Counted from the stretch's first letter, positions 43,371 to 53,315 are shown. The stretch is DNA of 64,000 bases from Pollutiaquabacter aromativorans (GCA_049177215.1 CP185379.1:1550001-1614000); one strand, 5' to 3'. Translations and numbers: made by a program. Notes: generated from the sequence alone by a model not told the origin.

Positions 43371-46300
43371 ATGAAAATACGGTGCATTTTTCTCCTGGGA
43401 CTCATGGTAGTCTCCAGCCGGATTTTAAGCCAGTGTCCAACCGCTGGCTTTTCTAACAATTCGCCGGTCTGCGGGGGACAGGTTGTGCAATTTCAGAATT
43501 CCAGTGTCGGTGCAACCGACTACTTCTGGGATTTCAGTGCCGGTGATTTCGATAATCCACTTGCGGACTCCCTTACGATTCCCGGACAAGTTCAGACTCC
43601 ATCCTGCGTTTATCCGGTTTCGGATAACACTGGAAAATATGCTTTCAGTTGCAGCCGAGACGACAACCGCATCGTCCGGTATGATTATGCGAATGGCTAT
43701 CAAAACGGTGTCACCGGGATCGTGGACCTTGGAAACGTCTTTTCACAAGTGCCCTCCCCGAACGGCATGGTATTTCATCAGGAAGCCGGTACCTGGTACG
43801 CCTTGGTGGTCAGTGTGTTCAACAACAGTTTGTCGCGCATCGAATTCGGGAACGGCCTCAACAATGCTCCCACAGCAGCCAGTATCATCCAGACGAGTGG
43901 GTTGGCTTTCCCGCGCGGCATCGATCTGACAAGCGGACCGACAGGCGATCTGTATGCCATCATTGCCAATTTTACCGGCAACTCCGTTACGGTCGTCTCT
44001 TTCGGAAATTCAATATTGAATGCTCCGGTCCTGCTGGGCCCCTATCCCACGCCCGGCAGCGGACCCATGGATGTTGCCTGGGTTCGTGAATGCGACCATT
44101 GGTATGCTCTAATGGCATGCTACAATAGTTCGGACGTACAACTGCTTGATTTTGGCAACGACCCGGGTAGCACGCTTTCCGGCTCCTCAACACTCGTGAG
44201 CGGATTAACGAACCCCTCCAGCCTCGCGGTAGGCAACGACAACGCCGGTTGGTACTTGCTGACCTCCAATTCCGGATCCGGAAAAATCAGCGTCCATTCG
44301 CTCGGTAGCACGCTGAACGCCCCGGCTCCCAACCTGACCGGGGAAGTTCTCTTGGGTGCAGGAGCGCCCACCGGACTAAACCTGATAAGAGAAGAATCAC
44401 AGTGGTTCGGCTTCGTCATGATGGAGTCCCTGAATCAATTGATCACGCTTTCGTTTGAAAATCCGGGCGGCGTCAGCCTGGCAACCTCCAACGATTTCGA
44501 ACCCGCCGGGATCAGCTTTGCCGTCGGGGGTACGTACCATGTCGTTCTGGAAGCAAGTGACGGTAGCGGTAATTTCGATCGCCACCAAGAACTGCTACAG
44601 ATCCTTCCGGCGCCGATTGTAAATTTCGGTTACCGCAACACCTGTTTCGGCGATTTCACGGAGTTTACCGATTCCACTGTTTTGAGTCAAAGCACCATTC
44701 AGAGTTGGAACTGGGATTTCGGTAACGGTGACAACTCTACCGACCAGAATCCGCTTTACTACTTCACTTCCGCCGGAGATTACGATGTCACGCTGACGGT
44801 AGCTTCGTCGAACGGCTGTGTGAACGCGTTGACACAAACCGTACATATCAATCCCCGGCCGGTTGCGGATTTCTCCGCTACGGGTGGGTGCTCTGAAACT
44901 GCCTCGTCGTTTACCAACCTCTCGACCATTTCCAGCGGTACGATCGCGTCCTCGCTTTGGGAGTTTGGCAATGGTGATACATCCACCGCCATGGACCCAC
45001 AGTATGCGTTCGCCAGCGGAGGCACTTACCAGGTATCACTCACCGTAACCTCCGATGCAGGTTGCACGAGTTCCTTTCTGCAAACCACGACCATAGATGA
45101 CCGTCCGGATGGCGCTTTCGAAGCAACCAATACCTGCATCGGTCAAATTGTCCAATTCGTGAATCTCACCAATGTGACCGGGGCAACCATCACATCAATC
45201 GATTGGGATTTCGGCGACGGAAATACAAGTCAACAGAACGATCCGTCCCACACCTATCCGAATTCCGTTGCGAATTATCCGGTTACGCTGGTGGTCGTGG
45301 CTTCCAATGGCTGCCGTGATACAGTCCTCCAGGATATCCGAATAAACGAGATACCAGTTGCCAGTTTCCTGTTCAGTCCGACCACAGCCTGTCAGGGAAA
45401 TGACGTTCAATTTTCCGACTTCTCATCCGTTTCCGGCGATACAATTTCGGCCTGGCGTTGGGATTTCGGTGATGGCAATTTCGACACCATTCAGAATCCT
45501 GTACATCGTTTTACCAATCCGGGCCCTAATACTGTCAGCCTTATCGCCTACGCACCATCCAATTGCCCGAGCGCGATCTTTCAGCAAACGGTGAATGTGC
45601 TGGAAAGTCCAGTGGCGGATTTTTCCGCACCAGACGTCTGCTTAGGAAGCCCCACACAATTCACCAATCTCTCTACGGTACCAGCGGGTAGTGTTATCGC
45701 CCTTACAGACTGGAATTTTGGAGATGGCGGCAGTGCTCAAACCTTTCATGCGACTTCCACCTATGCTTCTTCAGGCACATTTGAAGTAATTCTCCGTATC
45801 ATCTCCGATTTCGGTTGTGTGGCAGTTGACACGCAACTGGTAAACATACGCAACCTGCCGACTGCCGATTTCGCTGTTGTGAATCCTTGCAATAACCAGG
45901 ATGTTCAATTCACCAACCTGAGCTCATCTGATACTACATCCACACTGACAGGCTACACCTGGAACTTCGGCGACTTTGCCAATCCGAACAACACGAGTAA
46001 TCAGCAAAACCCGACCCATTTCTACCAAAATACCGGCAACTACCCGGTTTCCCTGATCGTTCAGACCAATGACGGTTGCAGCGACACCCTGGTGCAAAAT
46101 ATCGACATTGTCGAATCAGCACCTGCTCAATTCACGTATTCGCCTACTTGTCTTGGTGAATTGATGGAGTTTTTCAACCCCGGCTCCGCGCTTGACAGTC
46201 TGTTCCTTTGGAATTTTGGAGACAGTCAGACCAACCAGTTACAAGAACCCGCTCACTATTATACGTTTCCAGGAACCTATACGGTGACCTTGACCGTTAT

Positions 46301-47441
46301 TTCAACCTCCGGTTGTGTGACTGTCAATTCAAAACAAGTTACGGTCTCACCTATTCCCGTTGCCAGCTTTTCAACTGCCCCGGCTTGCATCGACGCGCCT
46401 TATACATTCCAGGATAACAGTACGATCGCTTCCGGGGCAATTACGATGTGGCAATGGTCTATCGAAGGTATCGGGCAGATCGACCCCATTCGTTCGCCGG
46501 AATACACTTTTCAGGATATAGGAAATTACCTCGTAACCCTTAATGTGGTTTCCGATATCGGATGTGAAAACAGTGTCAGCGGCAATATTCAGGTCCATCC
46601 CATCCCGGAATCATCCTTTGATTTCGATCCGCAGTTTGGGAATCCACCACTGGAAGTCACCTTTTCCAATCTATCCACCGGTGGACAGAACTATGTATGG
46701 GATTTTGGGGATGGTAGTCCAACCAGCACAGATTTGGCCCCTGTGCATTTGTACACGGATACCGGCCTGTACCAAATCCGACAGATCGTCACCAGTCTCT
46801 ATGGATGTATCGACACATCCGAAAGGACGATTTACATCATCCGGCCCATCCTCGACGTCGCGGTGACAGACGATTCCTCTTATTTCGATGGTGACTATTT
46901 TCACGTCGTAACGCGCTTGGTGAATCTTGGAACGCGGCGTATTGACAGCGTTTTTATAGAGACTCAGCTGGAAAACGGAAGCATGATCCGGGAGCAATTG
47001 ATAGCGACAATCAACAATGGCCCTGATGGAAGTGTATGGTACCCGTTCCGATCATCCTTCTATGTAGGATCCAACCGCGATTTCCGCTATTACTGTGTAC
47101 GCGCAACTGAACCCAATGGCGAAGCCGATGTGGTACCAGCCAACAACGAGCGTTGTATTACCCGAGAACGGGAACTGACCGTTTCAACTCCTTTTCCAAA
47201 TCCGTTCGATGAATCCCTGAACATCAGGATCATGCTACCCTTCCAGGACGAATTGAGCGTTGTCCTCTATGATCAGCTGGGCAACGTGGCCGGCGAAGTT
47301 TACAATGGAAAGGCTGAAAAAGGTTCGTTGCGTTTGACGATGAATACCAGCCTTCTGGCCGATGGTGTTTATACGCTTCGGGTCCTGTTCCGGGACGCCG
47401 TGGAGGTCCGACAAGTGGTCAAAGCCAGCAGGAACCGTTAA
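43371..47441 (+). CDS. Large secreted PKD-domain protein with T9SS sorting domain
   Basis: A 1356-residue extracellular protein. Signal peptide 1-20 (IFLLGLMVVSSRILSQ). Residues about 70-380 look like a beta-propeller with repeating FGNxxxNAP motifs (EFGNGLNNAP, SFGNSILNAP). Then about eight to nine PKD domains, recognisable by WDFGDG-type motifs (NWDFGNGDNS, DWDFGDGNTS, RWDFGDGNFD, YVWDFGDGSP). The last 90 residues form a type A T9SS sorting domain (STPFPNPFDESLNIRIMLP, LADGVYTLRV). Paired cysteines occur in each PKD unit. It is inside the polysaccharide locus, so it may attach to or organise the glycan; that is inference. Confidence 0.9.
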   Translation: MKIRCIFLLGLMVVSSRILSQCPTAGFSNNSPVCGGQVVQFQNSSVGATDYFWDFSAGDFDNPLADSLTIPGQVQTPSCVYPVSDNTGKYAFSCSRDDNRIVRYDYANGYQNGVTGIVDLGNVFSQVPSPNGMVFHQEAGTWYALVVSVFNNSLSRIEFGNGLNNAPTAASIIQTSGLAFPRGIDLTSGPTGDLYAIIANFTGNSVTVVSFGNSILNAPVLLGPYPTPGSGPMDVAWVRECDHWYALMACYNSSDVQLLDFGNDPGSTLSGSSTLVSGLTNPSSLAVGNDNAGWYLLTSNSGSGKISVHSLGSTLNAPAPNLTGEVLLGAGAPTGLNLIREESQWFGFVMMESLNQLITLSFENPGGVSLATSNDFEPAGISFAVGGTYHVVLEASDGSGNFDRHQELLQILPAPIVNFGYRNTCFGDFTEFTDSTVLSQSTIQSWNWDFGNGDNSTDQNPLYYFTSAGDYDVTLTVASSNGCVNALTQTVHINPRPVADFSATGGCSETASSFTNLSTISSGTIASSLWEFGNGDTSTAMDPQYAFASGGTYQVSLTVTSDAGCTSSFLQTTTIDDRPDGAFEATNTCIGQIVQFVNLTNVTGATITSIDWDFGDGNTSQQNDPSHTYPNSVANYPVTLVVVASNGCRDTVLQDIRINEIPVASFLFSPTTACQGNDVQFSDFSSVSGDTISAWRWDFGDGNFDTIQNPVHRFTNPGPNTVSLIAYAPSNCPSAIFQQTVNVLESPVADFSAPDVCLGSPTQFTNLSTVPAGSVIALTDWNFGDGGSAQTFHATSTYASSGTFEVILRIISDFGCVAVDTQLVNIRNLPTADFAVVNPCNNQDVQFTNLSSSDTTSTLTGYTWNFGDFANPNNTSNQQNPTHFYQNTGNYPVSLIVQTNDGCSDTLVQNIDIVESAPAQFTYSPTCLGELMEFFNPGSALDSLFLWNFGDSQTNQLQEPAHYYTFPGTYTVTLTVISTSGCVTVNSKQVTVSPIPVASFSTAPACIDAPYTFQDNSTIASGAITMWQWSIEGIGQIDPIRSPEYTFQDIGNYLVTLNVVSDIGCENSVSGNIQVHPIPESSFDFDPQFGNPPLEVTFSNLSTGGQNYVWDFGDGSPTSTDLAPVHLYTDTGLYQIRQIVTSLYGCIDTSERTIYIIRPILDVAVTDDSSYFDGDYFHVVTRLVNLGTRRIDSVFIETQLENGSMIREQLIATINNGPDGSVWYPFRSSFYVGSNRDFRYYCVRATEPNGEADVVPANNERCITRERELTVSTPFPNPFDESLNIRIMLPFQDELSVVLYDQLGNVAGEVYNGKAEKGSLRLTMNTSLLADGVYTLRVLFRDAVEVRQVVKASRNR

Positions 47442-47498
47442 TCGTCTCGTTTGAGAAGTGATCCGGGATTCGTTTCTTTGTAAGAGAAACGATCCCCT

Positions 47499-48317
47499 AT
47501 GGAATTCGAGATCAAGCCCGCCAGCCGGGTTACCTTGGGCTTGAAGGAGTTATGGAGTTACCGTGAGCTGATCTTCTTTTTCACCTGGCGGGACATCAAG
47601 ATCAAGTATAAGCAGACTTTCCTGGGGGCTGCCTGGGCGGTAATTCAACCGCTGTTGCTGATGGGCATCTTCACGCTCTTTTTTGCACGGGCCCTTAAGA
47701 TGGATTCAGGCTCACTTCCGTATCCGTTGTTTGTATTTTCCGGATTAATACTCTGGAACGTCTTCTCCACCGGGTTGTTCAATGCCGGAAACAGCATGGT
47801 GGTGAATGCCAACATCATCAAGAAGATCTACTTCCCCCGGCTTATTATTCCAATCGCCTCCATCCTTGCTTCCCTGGTTGATTTTGCAGTAACACTGGTC
47901 TTGCTCATCGGCCTGCTACTCTACTATCACGTGTCAATTGAACCAATTTCATTTTCCATCAGGGCCATCGGCGCATTGTTCCTGACGCTGCTCACGACCT
48001 TTGGTGCGGGTACATTCCTCGCCGCCCTGAATGTCAAGTACCGTGACTTTCGTTACATCATACCCTTTGCCATACAGATTCTGCTATTCCTGACACCGGT
48101 CATCTATCCGGTCACCTTGATGCCCGCCGGATGGATTGCCGAACTGCTGACGCTTAATCCGATGGCCGCTGCAATTGAATTGCTTCGCTCCGCTTTCACT
48201 GGCACAAGTCCGGATACGGCACTGATCCTGAAAGGTAGTGCGGTAAGTCTTGGGTTGTTCTTCATCGGCCTTGCCTACTTCCGAAAGACCGAATACTACT
48301 TTGCCGACCTCGCCTGA
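47499..48317 (+). CDS. wzm: ABC-2 permease for polysaccharide export (Wzm type)
   Basis: A 272-residue inner-membrane permease. FTWRDIKIKYKQTFLGAAWA is the typical N-terminal amphipathic motif of O-antigen/teichoic acid exporters, followed by six helices and PVIYPVTLMPAGWIAELLTLNPMA near the end. It forms the channel half with the following ATPase and would flip the undecaprenyl-linked glycan. Its last base is shared with the start of wzt (ATGA-like overlap at 48317). Confidence 0.93.
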   Translation: MEFEIKPASRVTLGLKELWSYRELIFFFTWRDIKIKYKQTFLGAAWAVIQPLLLMGIFTLFFARALKMDSGSLPYPLFVFSGLILWNVFSTGLFNAGNSMVVNANIIKKIYFPRLIIPIASILASLVDFAVTLVLLIGLLLYYHVSIEPISFSIRAIGALFLTLLTTFGAGTFLAALNVKYRDFRYIIPFAIQILLFLTPVIYPVTLMPAGWIAELLTLNPMAAAIELLRSAFTGTSPDTALILKGSAVSLGLFFIGLAYFRKTEYYFADLA

Positions 48318-49531
48318 TGAAGCCCATCCTTGAAATCAATGCGCTTTCCAAGAAGTTCCGGATCCAACACGAGTTGCAGCCGTACCTGACCATTCGCGAA
48401 CGGCTGAACAATCTGGTTCGTTTTCGGAGTACTGAACAATCGGAGGATTTTTGGGCATTGCGGGATATTAATTTCAAAGTTGAAGCCGGAGAGTCAATCG
48501 GCATCATTGGGAAAAACGGAGCGGGAAAGTCCACCTTGCTGAAAGTTCTTTCACGGATAACACCTCCAACCAAAGGCAGCATCATCACCCGTGGGCGCAT
48601 AGCCAGTCTACTGGAAGTCGGTACAGGTTTCCATCCCGAGTTGACAGGTCGTGAGAACATTTTTCTCAATGGCTCCATCCTTGGAATGAAATTCAATGAG
48701 ATTCGAAGCAAATTCGACCAGATCGTTGATTTTTCCGGTGTCTCCAAATTCCTGGACACCCCCCTTAAACACTATTCAAGCGGAATGCAACTACGTCTGG
48801 CTTTCGCGGTTGCAGCTTTCCTGGAGCCGGAGATCCTGATCATCGATGAAGTATTGGCTGTTGGAGACGCTGAATTCCAGCGGAAGTGTATGGGAAAGAT
48901 GGATGAGGTATCGCAGAGCGGCAGGACGATTCTTTTTGTCAGTCACAACATGGGTGCGGTAAAATCGCTTTGCCAGAAAGCCATTCTATTGAACAAAGGA
49001 ACGATTCAAACGATTGGCCCATCAGCCAAGGTGGTGGAAGAATATCTCGCCAATGCCTATACGACAACGGAAAAGCATCGTGAAGATCTTCAGTCGTCGG
49101 ATGGTCGGGTGAAGCTTCGGTTTCCATACTGGATCGACAAAAATGGCGTTCCGGTTAGTGCCTTCGCTTATGGTGAAAATCCCGTGTTAAGGTTTGATCT
49201 GGAATTCAAACAGCCGGTTTCCGGCCTTGTCGTTGGATTCGCCCTGAGCACCAAGGACGGTACGCGCGTATTCACCTCTCATTCCAATGACGATCCCGGA
49301 TTCAAGTTTCCGGAAACAGTTTCCGGCAGCGTAAGCGTTGTGACAAGCCTGAATCTTCCATCCTTGTCCCCAGGTGTTTATGACGTTACCTTCGGGCTGA
49401 AGGACAAGGATCATCAAACCTTGTTGTATATCGAAAACGAGCTGATGCTCGATATTAACTATATTCGTAAAGAAAAGGACGGAGACGAAGGATTGCTATG
49501 GCATACGACTAAGTGGTCGTTGCAATCCTGA
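48317..49531 (+). CDS. wzt: ABC ATPase with C-terminal glycan-binding domain (Wzt type)
   Basis: A 404-residue ATPase. The nucleotide domain (1-245) has Walker A GIIGKNGAGKSTLLKV, signature YSSGMQLRLAFAVA and Walker B EILIIDEVLAVGD. Residues 250-404 are a Wzt_C-type beta-sandwich (PVLRFDLEFKQPVSGLVVGF, FTSHSNDDPGFKF). In known systems this domain recognises the capped end of the glycan before export. Length beyond 250 residues is what separates it from simple exporters such as TagH. A methyltransferase gene follows 18 bases later. Confidence 0.93.
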   Translation: MKPILEINALSKKFRIQHELQPYLTIRERLNNLVRFRSTEQSEDFWALRDINFKVEAGESIGIIGKNGAGKSTLLKVLSRITPPTKGSIITRGRIASLLEVGTGFHPELTGRENIFLNGSILGMKFNEIRSKFDQIVDFSGVSKFLDTPLKHYSSGMQLRLAFAVAAFLEPEILIIDEVLAVGDAEFQRKCMGKMDEVSQSGRTILFVSHNMGAVKSLCQKAILLNKGTIQTIGPSAKVVEEYLANAYTTTEKHREDLQSSDGRVKLRFPYWIDKNGVPVSAFAYGENPVLRFDLEFKQPVSGLVVGFALSTKDGTRVFTSHSNDDPGFKFPETVSGSVSVVTSLNLPSLSPGVYDVTFGLKDKDHQTLLYIENELMLDINYIRKEKDGDEGLLWHTTKWSLQS

Positions 49532-49549
49532 TCGATTTCCATTACGATT

Positions 49550-50713
49550 ATGATCCGACGGGTATTTCAATATTACCGAAATGGCCAGCTTTCTCTGGCA
49601 CTAAAAATCAAGGTCAACCAGATACTTGATCGTTGGATTTCGCGGGAAGAGCGACGGGCGGCCTCCGGTAGAAAACAACATCGCTTTTATATCCGCAATG
49701 AGGCGGAAGCCGCTGCTTTTTTTGCCGATCAGGTTCGCGATTGGAAACAACATACCCCTGGCAAGAAAAAAGTAGTCGTATTTCGCTCCTCAGCCGCTCC
49801 ATTCATCGAAACGCTGGAACGGGCTTTGCTTGAGACCGATTTAGAAGGGTTAATGATCGATGTTACCCAGGCAGAAAAAGTATTGGAACTTGAACCCGGT
49901 GCGGTCTCGATCCTGGCCATTGTGTCATTTTGCTTCACCGCGAAGGAAAATCAACGCATAGCAGATATCCTGTTCCGCTCTAAAGCCTTGCGTGAGATCC
50001 CGTTCGAATATATCGGTGACACTTGGAACGATTTCGCCTACGCGCGAAGCCAGGACCGGCAGCATTCCTTCGATTTCGTATCTCCGCTCCTGCTCGGCCC
50101 GGTCGACTTTCAGGCGCTCTACGCAACATCCCTCGAACGCTTCGAAAAGAAATGCGAGATTCGCGACTACCTCGACCTATGCCAGACACTTTCCTATCTC
50201 GTTCGCAACGATATCCCAGGCGACATTGCGGAATTCGGCTCTTTCAAAGGACATAGTGGTTATTTGCTCTCGAGCCTGGCAGAGGCATTGGGTTCCAATA
50301 AGAAAATCTATCTCTTCGATACATTTGAGAAATTCCCGGTTGAGACGATCGGCATGGATGCATTCTGGACCGATACGCATACTGTGGACTTCGAAGAAGT
50401 AAAATCGAAATTCCGGGATCGGCCGAATGTACAACTGGTTCGCGGCGACTTCACTACCACCTTCGATACGAGCGGTATCCGGCAACTTTCTTTCGTCTAC
50501 ATCGATTGTGACAGTTATCGGGCGACCACCTACCTGATGGAACGGCTGTTCGATACTGTTCTGGCACCAGGGGGTGTTATGATACTCGAAGACTACGGAC
50601 ATGCCGCCTTATTGGGCAACCGATTGTCTTACCATCATTTTTTCGATTCCCGAAAAGATTGTTACACCTTCTTTTCGCAGTTCAGTGGTTTCCAGATCGT
50701 GGTAAAGCGGTAA
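49550..50713 (+). CDS. TylF/MycF-like methyltransferase with a long N-terminal region
   Basis: A 387-residue protein. The C-terminal half (about 200-387) is a TylF-family SAM-dependent O-methyltransferase: GDIAEFGSFKGHSGYLLSSL binds SAM, FVYIDCDSYRATTYLMERLF and GGVMILEDYGH include the metal/catalytic acids. The first 190 residues have no match I recognise and contain a basic start and a Rossmann-like stretch (KKVVVFRSSAAPFIETLERA). It may methylate a sugar hydroxyl or the chain end. The gene follows wzt by 18 bases. Confidence 0.85.
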   Translation: MIRRVFQYYRNGQLSLALKIKVNQILDRWISREERRAASGRKQHRFYIRNEAEAAAFFADQVRDWKQHTPGKKKVVVFRSSAAPFIETLERALLETDLEGLMIDVTQAEKVLELEPGAVSILAIVSFCFTAKENQRIADILFRSKALREIPFEYIGDTWNDFAYARSQDRQHSFDFVSPLLLGPVDFQALYATSLERFEKKCEIRDYLDLCQTLSYLVRNDIPGDIAEFGSFKGHSGYLLSSLAEALGSNKKIYLFDTFEKFPVETIGMDAFWTDTHTVDFEEVKSKFRDRPNVQLVRGDFTTTFDTSGIRQLSFVYIDCDSYRATTYLMERLFDTVLAPGGVMILEDYGHAALLGNRLSYHHFFDSRKDCYTFFSQFSGFQIVVKR

Positions 50714-50732
50714 TCCAGTTGAATCCCTAAAG

Positions 50733-51758
50733 ATGAATTCGTCCACGAAGCCGCGGATTTCGGTAGTCATTCCCAGTTATAACCAGGGCGCCTACATCGA
50801 GGATACGATCCTGAGCGTCCTGCATCAGGACTTCGGAGATTGGGAATTGATCATTCAGGATTCCTGTAGTAAGGATCAAACCGAAGAGGTTTGCCGTCAT
50901 TATGCGGCACTCGACCCCCGCATTCGATTTTATTCTGAAAAGGATAAAGGATTTGCTGACGCGGTCAATCGCGGACTTGAACGTGCCAATGGAACGTATG
51001 CGTGTATTCAAAGTTCCGATGATTATTTCTCCTCACCGACTGTTTTCCGAGAAGTACTCGAACTGTTCGATCAACATAACACTGCCTATGTGGTGTCCGG
51101 TTTGCACATCTTCGTTGACCAGGAGAACCGACAGGTCCACTGTCCCCCGCCCTATCCAGATCCGAAGCCGGGATACGTAGCGCCGTTGTCGGTCTTCTCG
51201 CTGCAGAATCACTTCCCTCAGAGTTCGACATTTTTCAGAATGGATCGCGCCCGGACCGCCGGCCCACTCAGACTGGATGTGGACATGGTCGCCGACACCG
51301 ACTTTTGGATCCGAATGGCTGTAACGCGTCCCATGCATTCCACCGGTATCTTCCGGACGGACAAGGTATGGTCATGTGTACTCCTGCATCCTGATCAGCG
51401 AAGCGCTTCGCAAGGACCGTTTTACCTTGGTCGCGCGAAGATGTACCGTGATTTCATCCAACAAGACAAACTGGAGCCGACATCGGAGGAAAAATCCCGC
51501 TGCTTCCGCGCGAACCTGATCGATGCACTGGATTATTTTCTTTCCCAAGGTATTGATCCGGCTCCATTGGCTGAATTACATCGCTCAGTAACCGGCACAT
51601 CCTTATCCCTGAGTTGGCGGGTCAAGAGCAGGTTATTCCGTTTGCCCATACTCCGGAAGATTTGGTACAAGCGTCTGCCAGATCGCAGTTCCCTGAAGTT
51701 ACTTAACTACCCCCGCGGAGAACGTTACGACTGGTTTAGCAATCACCGTTCGTTCTGA
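50733..51758 (+). CDS. GT2 glycosyltransferase
   Basis: A 341-residue GT-A enzyme. SVVIPSYNQGAYIEDTILSV is the family N-terminus and the metal-binding D-x-D equivalent is CIQSSDDYF (near residue 95). An acceptor-side WIRMAVTRPMHSTG segment follows. The C-terminal 80 residues are basic (LSWRVKSRLFRLPILRKIW), perhaps touching the membrane. Likely elongates the glycan in the cytoplasm. Twenty bases after the methyltransferase. Confidence 0.88.
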   Translation: MNSSTKPRISVVIPSYNQGAYIEDTILSVLHQDFGDWELIIQDSCSKDQTEEVCRHYAALDPRIRFYSEKDKGFADAVNRGLERANGTYACIQSSDDYFSSPTVFREVLELFDQHNTAYVVSGLHIFVDQENRQVHCPPPYPDPKPGYVAPLSVFSLQNHFPQSSTFFRMDRARTAGPLRLDVDMVADTDFWIRMAVTRPMHSTGIFRTDKVWSCVLLHPDQRSASQGPFYLGRAKMYRDFIQQDKLEPTSEEKSRCFRANLIDALDYFLSQGIDPAPLAELHRSVTGTSLSLSWRVKSRLFRLPILRKIWYKRLPDRSSLKLLNYPRGERYDWFSNHRSF

Positions 51759-51786
51759 ATATCGGTTACCGCTCATCAAACTGTCC

Positions 51787-52707
51787 ATGCTCGCTCCAGT
51801 AGCCCTCTTCGTCTATAATCGTCCTGAGCACACCCTGAGGACGCTGGAGGCACTGGAAAAGAATACGCTTTCGAAGGAGTCCCATCTGATCATCTTCTCC
51901 GACGGACCAAAATCCGGCATCAGCACAGCTGAATTGGAACGCATTGAACAGGTCAGGAAGATCATTCGTAGCCGCAATTGGTGCGGGAAGACCGATGTGG
52001 TCGAATCCCGGGTAAACCGCGGTTTGAGCCGATCCCTGATTGAAGGTATTACTGAAATAACGAACCTGCATGGAAAGGCCATTATTGTCGAGGATGACAT
52101 ACTATGCCGGCGGGAATTTCTGGAGTACAGTAATGAAGGATTGAGGCGTTTTGAGCGCGACGAACGAGTGATGCAGGTCGGCGCGTATATGTTTCCCAGC
52201 AGGATCGCATTACCGGAGACATTCTTTTCCACAGCCATTTTCATCTGGGGCTGGGCTACTTGGAAGCGAGCGTGGGAGCATTTTTCCCATGATGCGAGCG
52301 GACAACTCAAACGGATTATGGAGTCAGGCGACCGTCATGCCTTTGATCTGCATGGCGCGTACGCTTATACGGAACTACTGCGCCGGCAAGCCGAAGGCCG
52401 GATCAATACCTGGGATATCTGTTGGAACGCTTCGGTGTTTTTGCAACAGGGTATCAGCCTGAACCCTGGATGGAGTTTGACCGAGAACACCGGTTTCGAC
52501 GGTTCCGGAACACATTGGGTGGCACATGGGCGTAAGTCATCGTTACGACCCGAATCTCCACGCACAATCACCACTTACCCGGAAAAAGCGGTCGTACAAC
52601 CGCGTTCACAGCAATTATTGGAAAACGCGGTATTCGAATGGTATCACCCTGGCAGACTCCCCCGTTGGAAGAGAAAGCTCCGACTGGCTCTTGGAATGCA
52701 ATCTTGA
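51787..52707 (+). CDS. GNT-I-like sugar transferase (paralogue of 56356-57297)
   Basis: A 306-residue glycosyltransferase with the pattern of the nucleotide-diphospho-sugar transferase/GNT-I-like group: APVALFVYNRPEHTLRTLEA, then LIIFSDGPK, and a metal motif IIVEDDILCRREFLEY. FIWGWATWKRAWEHF and INTWDICWN are shared with the gene at 56356. It is one of several transferases that would build the repeat. Substrate unknown. Confidence 0.82.
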   Translation: MLAPVALFVYNRPEHTLRTLEALEKNTLSKESHLIIFSDGPKSGISTAELERIEQVRKIIRSRNWCGKTDVVESRVNRGLSRSLIEGITEITNLHGKAIIVEDDILCRREFLEYSNEGLRRFERDERVMQVGAYMFPSRIALPETFFSTAIFIWGWATWKRAWEHFSHDASGQLKRIMESGDRHAFDLHGAYAYTELLRRQAEGRINTWDICWNASVFLQQGISLNPGWSLTENTGFDGSGTHWVAHGRKSSLRPESPRTITTYPEKAVVQPRSQQLLENAVFEWYHPGRLPRWKRKLRLALGMQS

Positions 52708-52724
52708 TCGTATCTTTCGAAGCC

Positions 52725-53315
52725 ATGTTTTCGCTGTCACAACTTTTAATGAATCATCGGGAGTCGAAACAACGAAAGGCGTTCCTGGCTCACAACCAAT
52801 TCGAGCAGGCAGGACAACAGGTCCGTATGAGTTTTCTCCGGATCTTCAGTCCATCTGACGGGAAATGCCAGTTGATTCTGGGAGACACCGTGATACTGGA
52901 AGGCTCTCTCCATTTTGAGCGATCCGGAGCACAGATCCGGATAGGATCCAGAACCTTTATCGGCAGTGCGACCAAGATCATCGCAGCAAACGAAGTCGTT
53001 ATCGGTGACGACGTGTTGATCTCCTGGGGGGTCACCATTGTGGATCATGATTCTCATGCGCTCGACTTCTCCAGGCGTTCATCGGATGTTACCGAATGGT
53101 ACCAGGGTCGCAAAGACTGGTCGCACGTATCGGTTGCCCCGGTGATGATCGGTAACAAGGCGTGGCTCGGTTTCGATTCCGCTATTCTCAAAGGCGTCCG
53201 TATCGGTGAGGGAGCAGTGGTCGGCGCAAAAAGTGTGGTAACCAAGGATGTTGAACCCTGGACCGTTGTCGCTGGTAACCCGGCACGCGTTATCCGGACA
53301 CTGGAACCACGCTAG
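52725..53315 (+). CDS. Left-handed beta-helix acyltransferase (WcaF/LacA-like)
   Basis: A 196-residue hexapeptide-repeat transferase from ATG 52725. Rungs follow I/V-G-x4 spacing (IRIGSRTFIGSATKIIAANE, VVIGDDVLISWGVTIVDHDS, VMIGNKAWLGFDSAILKGVR, IGEGAVVGAKSVVTKDV). The DHDSH motif and VAGNPARVIR end are typical of sugar O-acetyltransferases. A longer frame to 52638 overlaps the preceding gene and is unlikely. It is expected to acetylate a sugar of the glycan. Confidence 0.9.
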   Translation: MFSLSQLLMNHRESKQRKAFLAHNQFEQAGQQVRMSFLRIFSPSDGKCQLILGDTVILEGSLHFERSGAQIRIGSRTFIGSATKIIAANEVVIGDDVLISWGVTIVDHDSHALDFSRRSSDVTEWYQGRKDWSHVSVAPVMIGNKAWLGFDSAILKGVRIGEGAVVGAKSVVTKDVEPWTVVAGNPARVIRTLEPR

